Source: Hevea brasiliensis (taxonomy: Eukaryota > Streptophyta > Magnoliopsida > Malpighiales > Euphorbiaceae). From it: a DNA stretch of 64,000 nt. Positions 58,148 through 64,000 of the stretch are shown here, in pieces (position 1 is the first letter of the stretch; the number at the start of each line of letters is the position of its first letter). Both the position numbers and the translations under genes were made by a program. Where the stretch lies: NCBI RefSeq assembly GCF_030052815.1, contig NC_079495.1, positions 113,977,795 to 114,041,794 on the forward strand, written 5' to 3'. The notes beneath the pieces are model-generated. The model did no database searches. It worked only from the letters and a program-made list of their open reading frames with translations, and was not told the origin of the DNA.

Positions 58148-59764
58148 TGTGGTCCAATCGCAAGTGCACAGGTCGTACAAGTAATATAGAAAAGATATCA
58201 TTCCTACGAGAAATTGTATTAATGATTGAATTTTTGATATAAAAATTCTGACTAATTTGAACTATTTTTGAAATTAAAGTAATAAATTGATAGATATTGA
58301 AGTGAGAATTCTATGTGTGTAAAATTAATAATCTATTCAACAATATAGTGATTTAACTAAATTTGCATCAAATTAAAATAAACAAATTGAAATATGGCAA
58401 GATTTAAAATGACAAGCAATTAAATTCAATTAGAAATTAACAATAACAAAAAGGCGATTCCGGAGTTCGGGAGTTCATATTAAAGCTATTTTGGGATTTT
58501 TAAATTGGTTATCCAATCTTGTGGAACTTACGGGTTTTAAGGAGATTAATTCTTAAATCCTTTGAATACCCTTTCGAGTGGGACAAAGAGTGCCTTAATC
58601 AATCTAATCCTACTTTCGTGGAGTTAAAATTAATTAAGGCCCATTAAGTTCCTTAATTAATCTATAAATCCTCTTAATCCTTAGTCTATTTCTAGATCTA
58701 AGTTAATTAAGTCTAATTTCTTGATTATCTATCACAAGGATTTCTCCTTTCGGTGCTTCAACCATGGATTAAGAACAACACTTAATGGGATCCTACACTA
58801 AGCATGTCATTGAGCACACAAGAAATGAATAAAACTCATTAAAACCACAAAATATGGATTACCCAATCAAAATCCACTAAATATCTCAAATATTACATCC
58901 CAACTCCAGAATCTAATGAAAACTACTCACTATCCATAATATTTACAAGATATTCTGAGTTAATATGGAAATAAAACTTTAATCTAAACTAAGAACTAAG
59001 AAACCCAATACAAGAAAGGTAGGAAATATGCAATAAAGGAAAGAAAATTCCAAATCTGGCTGGAAATGGTGGGAGTGACATTTTTGCTCCCTTTTTGACT
59101 CTTCAGCTGCTGCTCCTCTTCTTTTCTTTTCTCCCTCTTTTCTAAAATAGGATAAGGGCCTATTTATATCTTTTTTTTCTCTGACAAGGAGCCCTAAAAT
59201 GGTGTGTTTGAGGTGTGTTTTTATGAGGGAATCTTCTGCCAGCTCATTATGAAGACTTTATGGAACTGCATAAGTTATGCACTCCCTTATGCAATTTTCG
59301 GCTGGTTCCTGAGCTCTCTGTGCGAATCTGCATGAGCAGGGTACAAGACTGCATAAGTTATGTAGTTTTCCGTGAGGTCGCATAAGCAAGGCACGAATCT
59401 GCATAAGTTATGCGGTAACTTATGCAGATTTCGGCAAGTTTGGGATATTGTTTCTTCTCCTTGTGCAGAACTGCACAACTTATGCGGTAAGTTATGCGCA
59501 ATTTGGCCAATGCATACTTCAACTTTGAAACTTGTTTTTGACATCTTTGGCTGTAGAAATCACTCCTTAATGGCAAAATTTCTTTTATTAGTCCCTCAAA
59601 AACAACATTTTTCCTACAAAACAAAGTAAAATTACAAATTAATCCAAAATTGGCAATTATGAAAAACTATCTAAATAACTAATGAAATTAGCTAAAAGTG
59701 ACTAATAATCAAATAAAATGGCTATGAAATTAAACCTAAATGACTATGCAAAATGTATATATCA
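58148..59764 (-). repeat. 3' LTR of element D
   Basis: About 1.6 kb; minus sense TGATATATACATTTTGC to CTTGCGATTGGACCACA. The end resembles Athila-type LTR ends (GTGCACTTGCG, also in element N as GTACACTTGCGGTGG). It contains a run of TGCATAAGTTATGCA-like palindromes at 59265-59510. The first ~700 bases in plus orientation share the plan of the element N LTR (TTAATCCTTAGTCTATTTCTAGATC) but are clearly a different family. Confidence 0.78.
59265..59510. repeat. Cluster of imperfect palindromes TGCATAAGTTATGCA
   Basis: At least seven variants in 245 bases: TGCATAAGTTATGCAC, CTTATGCAATTT, TGCATAAGTTATGTAG, GCATAAGCAAGG, TGCATAAGTTATGCGGTAACTTATGCA and ACAACTTATGCGGTAAGTTATGC. A second cluster occurs at 61500-61680. 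Confidence 0.85.
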
Positions 59765-61915
59765 AATACCCCCAAACTCAAACTTTTGCTTGTCCTCAAG
59801 CAAACTTTAAAATATAATGCAATTTTTAGGGCTGCCTTGTCCAAAGAGCTATGAAAATCACTTATTAAAGTAACTTAACATACCTTTAGCCATACCAACA
59901 ATCCATATACCCATCCTTCAAAAACGCAAAGAATTTAATGCTTATCCAAACTTTCACCGCTTAGCCATCAAGTCAAATATCATCCAAAATCCCCAAACCA
60001 ACCAATCAAAAGAGAGAGTCATGCTCAAAAGGAATTCTAGAACAATCAATAGTCAAAATGTCTCTATATAGAATGATGGAATTGAATGAATGAATGAATA
60101 ATTTTCCAATCCCATAGGCAAATTCCCTACTCCTATCTCCACTAATGTAGTAAGTACTATCAAGAGATCAAAGGTTTTTTTAGGGATATAATGGGGCCAT
60201 GGGGTTCAAAATGAGGCTAAGAAGAAAAAGGGGAAAAAGGATCAAAGCATAAGAATATTTTCAATCTTGAAAACATAAGGTACACTTCATATTTTATTAT
60301 TTTTTTCTTTTTCTTTCTTCTTTCTTTTTTTTTATATATATAAATATATATATATGGAGGAGAGAAATACACAACGAGAATTGTCAAGTGCTAGCATATT
60401 TTACAAAATACATAAAAATGGAGGGACACTTTGATACTTTAAACTTGTATCTTGTATTTCCTCTTGATGATTGTCCCTAAAAATGCCACCCCCAAACTCA
60501 TTTCCTTTAATTACTTTGGGTGGATTTCTTTCAATTTGAATGACAATAGAGAAAAACACATATACTAGCACTTTTTACAAGATGACAAGCATTTCTTCTC
60601 CCTTTTTCTTTTTCTTTCTTTTTTTAATGAATATCAGAGTATAAAGTGTACCTAATGTTCAATTATCCTCATGAAAAGGGTTGGAGTGTTTGGTTCATTG
60701 GCTAGGTAGCAATAAGGGTTTCAAGAAAAATTAGGAATAAAAAAAAAGGCTCAAAGGGGTTTGCAAGGGTCAATTTTAATTAGGAAAAGGGCCAAAGGTT
60801 TAAATCAAAGAATGCATAATCATCTCTCTTTTCAAGTATAAGCTGGTATTTCGCCTTGAAAGGTTTAGAAAATTTGTTCTAGGATTGGTGAGACATCTTT
60901 TGACTAATTTATATTCAATAACTCCCTCTAAACATTCCAATCTCTAAAGGACTAGTTGGGTGGCTTTTTGGCTAAGAAGATATAGGCAAGGGATAAACAC
61001 TTCAAAACTTTGCACCTCTTAGGAAACTTTCAATCCACAAACCCAACTAAAGGTAAGTCAAATCACTCTCATAGGCAACTTTTCAATACTCAAGGGATTT
61101 GGCAAAAGATTTTATTTCGTGATGCATGATTCCTAAAAATGAGCAATGCATTAACTAAATGGAGGAAATCTATTTGTGAGCAATGTGTACAATTTCTAAG
61201 TGATGTATAATGTGTGTGTAAATGTGTTATGTATATGTATGTATGGATGTATATGTAGAATATTTACAATATATATGTAAATGGAATGGGATGAAATATT
61301 CCTATACTCAAAATGTGAAAAATGTAGCAAAAATCAAAATGCACACCCCCAAACTCAAAATTGGACATTGTCCTCAATGTCTCAAGCAGTGCATTATCAA
61401 AACTCAAAGTAAAGAGGAATAACCAGGAATAGTTAAATTTAAGAGCAAAAAGAAAGAGTTACCTGGTATAGAGCAGATGTGAATTGAAGAGATGATGGTG
61501 ATGCATAAGAAAGCTGCACAGGTTATGCAGAATAAAATGCTGTACAGAACAGATGCATAAGGAGAGTGCATAAGCTGTACAGTGTGGCATGAGTTGCATA
61601 AGGGACTGCACAGGCTATGCAAAACATTTGCATAAGGAGTTTCACAGCCTGCGCAGTATATTCAAAAGCTGCTGCATAATGATATAGCAAGGAAAAATGT
61701 GCAAACACCAGTAGAGGTATGTAAATATATACAGTATATTGACAAGTATGCACAAAAGGGCAGTAAAAGGCAATGAGAATCAATGAAAAACTAATGGAAT
61801 AGCCATCCAATAGAACTTCAAGAAAATAGAATTCAAGACAAACTAAAATTGTTTCAGCACATCCAAAAAGAAAAACTCTTAGAAGATGAACAAAAGCAAA
61901 ATAAAAACTAATCTA
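59765..61915 (-). other. Non-coding 3' interior of element D
   Basis: Stem-loops TTGCTT-GTCCTC-AAGCAA (plus, 59786-59803) and GACATT-GTCCTC-AATGTC (plus, 61364-61381) are next to CCCCCAAACTCAAA blocks at 59769-59782 and 61346-61360; a third CCCCCAAACTC at 60489 has no clear stem. It includes an AT microsatellite near 60335-60355 and the palindrome cluster at 61500-61680. No protein is readable. Confidence 0.7.
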
Positions 61916-61919
61916 ATTC

Positions 61920-62225
61920 TATGGTTTTGCCCTTGTCCAAAGATGCTGCTAAAGGACTAGATGGAGCTGGCTACTGCCAAAGGGGTGGTTCTAGAGGAGG
62001 TGATGGAGGTGGAGGTGGCATCCCCAGAAAAGCCATGAGTTACTTCATTATCTCTTTTAACTCTTTCTGTTTATCTCTGGTTTCCATAACAAAATCAAAG
62101 AGTTGATCATGACGATCCTTGAGGGTATCAAGACCAGTTTTAAGCTTCCTATCCACAAAATATACATAATCACTAAGCCTCTCAAGATAGGCGAATAAGG
62201 CTTTAGTGTTGAAGGGAGGAGGTGC
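61920..62225 (-). pseudogene. Unrecognised frame of element D, charged then proline-rich
   Basis: Minus sense: ALFAYLERLSDYVYFVDRKL, LKDRHDQLFDFVMETRDKQK and ELKEIMK, a stop, then GMPPPPPSPPLEPP, a stop, and SSPLAASLDKGK. The first part looks helical and could form a coiled coil. I do not recognise the family. It could be the C-terminus of an extra ORF or of gag. It is cut at its upstream side by the LTR at 62226. Confidence 0.45.
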
Positions 62226-64000
62226 TGTAACATCCTCCCGGTAGCAACTCCGTACATTCTACTGTTTCGGTGACCGGTGTCGGTCCGGACAGCTAGAACG
62301 TCCGAAAAAATATTTAAACTAAAGTCAGGAACCATAATTAACTCAAATATTAACAAGAAAAATTTAGTAAAAATTTTAGAAACAAAATACAACTAAGTCA
62401 AATGAGCCGGTGCCCAAGCGATGGGTAACCAGAGGGAAGTTGCAATTCTCGCAACGAGGAGCCCTAAACCGGGGGAAAAATTCATAAAATAATTTTTGGG
62501 ACTCCAGAGAAGGGTCATTGAGGTTCCTATGGCATTAGAATGCCAAGAAAATATTTAGAAAAATTTTTCAATCGGTACAGACAATTTTGACCCGTTAAGC
62601 CAAACGGAGGGCATTTTGGTCATTTCGCCTTCAGAGGTGATTTTTGGCCGACTTGTCCAGTTGAGTAAATAATTATTATGATCTAAAATATGAATAAATA
62701 TTACTAAAAATTAAATTGAAATTGAGTAGTGATGAAAAGAAAAGAAAAATCAAAGAAATGCTCATTTATGACATCTTGATGATGTCATTAAGAACTATAA
62801 CCAATTGCATTCAAACAACCAAGTGACTAACTAATAAAAGAGACAAAATGAAGGCCAAAGGAATTAAAAACCAGCTGCTCTTCTTCTTCTTCTTCCTCAA
62901 GACGTGAATCTCTCCCTCTTCTCCCTCCATTGATTTTCAAATAAAAGCTTCATTTCTCATGCTTCCTCACCATATTTCCTCAAGACCCCAACACTAAAAT
63001 GAATCCTTGGACCTAGAGGAAGTGTTTGGCAACCAAGAGAGTACAAGGAAAGTGAAGTTAAGCTTGGAGAAATTCTGCCACTTAAAGGTTAGTGCACATA
63101 TGTATTTAAAACTCATTAATTCCATGTTAGAGATGTGTAATAGGTAAGAAATTGTGAAATAAATGAACCAAACCCATGTGTATGTGTACATGAATTTTCG
63201 GCAGCCCTAGGAAGGAATGAGTTTGATTGTATTAATAGACTTAGAGTGAATTGGAGATTATGTTTAAAGTGTATACATATATATATATATAGAGAGAATG
63301 AAAGAGTAAATTAGGGAAATTGTGAAAACTTTGAAATTTAGCTAGGGTTTAGGAATGAAAATTTGACTTGGCTTATGAATTGGTTAAAGAACATTCTAAT
63401 GGTCAATTAGTGACCATTTGAGGTATGTTGACCATAAATTGGACTGAAAAATGGCATGGCAAAGTGGAATGGTAGGCTGCCTAAAGACAAAGACATGATG
63501 GCTGAGATTTCAGTCCACTTGGACTGCCATATCCTTGGCTGTGTTGGTCCAATTGGTGTTTGGCCAATTGGACATGAAACTAGGCTTATAATGGCACATT
63601 TTTTCTGAAGAAACCATGCCCAATATACCAAAGCAAGAGGACCAAAAATTGGCCCTAATCCGGATACCCTGCAAAAAGCCCCTGCAGAATGACCAAATGA
63701 ATAGTAACTGTTCATTTGGCCATAACTCACTGTAGAATGGTCAAATTGACCTGAAATTTTTACAGCAACAAGATATGATATAGAAAAACAACTTTCATGA
63801 AGAACATCACCCCAAATTATGCCATTAACCCATTCAAATTATTGGGCAAAGTTAAGTTATCAAACCTGCAACTCTGCAGATTTTCACTTGAGCAGTAATG
63901 TTTGGATGGCTATAACACTCTCTAGAAAACTCAGATTTAGGCAATTCTTGAACCGATGGAAACCTAAGGTATGGTAGAACATTTCATAAGAAGAAAGTTA
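62226..64000 (+). repeat. Tekay-like LTR, first 1775 bases, cut by window end
   Basis: Starts TGTAACATCCTCCCGG and carries the family block CGGTGACCGGTGTCGGTCCG. It is close to element B LTRs (AAGCCAAACGGAGGGCATTTTGG, GATGATGTCATTA). It holds GACCAAATGAA/TTCATTTGGCC at 63691-63721 and an AT/AG microsatellite near 63270-63296. Whether it is a solo LTR or the 5' LTR of a full element cannot be seen. GGTGC at 62221-62225 is the expected left target copy. Confidence 0.88.

Larger units (their letters stand above)
58148..62225 (-). mobile_element. Element D: Athila-type element, minus strand, 5' part outside window
   Basis: A 3' LTR (58148-59764), a polypurine tract ACCCCCAAACTC on the plus strand (minus GAGTTTGGGGGT), then 2.1 kb of non-coding DNA and a short frame at 61920-62225. 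A Tekay-like LTR enters at 62226 and runs out of the window, so the rest of D is unseen. ATTGA at 58143-58147 may be its target duplication, although the exact left edge could be three bases away. Confidence 0.78.

Noticed and set aside
59358..59629. Overlapping 85-88 codon frames on both strands
   Set aside because: They are by-products of the TGCATAAGTTATGCA palindromes in the element D LTR; no protein similarity is recognised.
61921..62106. Glycine-rich plus-strand frame
   Set aside because: The minus strand gives a longer and more plausible charged/proline-rich frame; the glycine run is the complement of its proline codons.

Overview
This is AT-rich plant nuclear DNA, most likely from a eudicot. 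It consists almost entirely of LTR retrotransposons inserted into one another. I see no bacterial, organellar or viral gene content, no rRNA or tRNA gene and no CRISPR array. The species cannot be fixed from the sequence; a woody eudicot such as a member of the Euphorbiaceae is only a guess. Every coding region carries stops, deletions or frameshifts, so nothing here is an intact protein-coding gene.

Layout, with element names used only in this report. (1) 1-10719: element A, a plus-strand Ty3 chromovirus (Tekay/Del-like) with a 3.45 kb LTR. A related solo LTR (1449-4862, target duplication ATTTG) sits inside its reverse transcriptase. (2) 10720-11934: the 3' part of an older LTR that element A apparently split. 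(3) 11935-13288: a minus-strand Athila-type LTR. (4) 13289-19177: the 3' end of a second chromovirus lineage, element E, whose LTR is split by a solo Tekay-like LTR (15164-18632). (5) 19178-21768: the only non-LTR-element DNA, with a broken plant-mobile-domain (PMD) gene at its right end. (6) 21769 to beyond 45234: element K2, a plus-strand Copia. It is interrupted by element B (24158-42039, minus, Tekay-like, duplication TGAAT), which is itself interrupted by Copia element K1 (24447-34417, minus, duplication TTTCC). (7) 45235 to beyond the window: element C (minus, Tekay-like), inserted in the K2 3' LTR. Element C contains element N (50564-56170, plus, non-autonomous Athila-type, duplication CTTAA) and element D (58148 onward, minus, Athila-type). 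Element D is split by another Tekay-like LTR (62226-64000).

Four of the insertions have both target-site copies inside the window and match at five of five bases; a fifth matches at four of five. The order of events is therefore readable: PMD locus, then K2, then B and C, then K1, N and D, then the LTR at 62226. K1 and K2 belong to the same Copia family, so a family member lies inside a Tekay element that lies inside a relative.

The most interesting signals are: a stem-loop with loop consensus RAGGAY just upstream of the polypurine tract in every Ty3 element here, across three lineages and with different stem sequences; an 80-base GT-AG intron-like insert in the integrase of element A that restores the frame if removed; repeated palindromic modules in LTRs and leaders; element B, with two 3.6 kb LTRs around only 713 bases of interior; and a stop codon shared by the two Copia copies.
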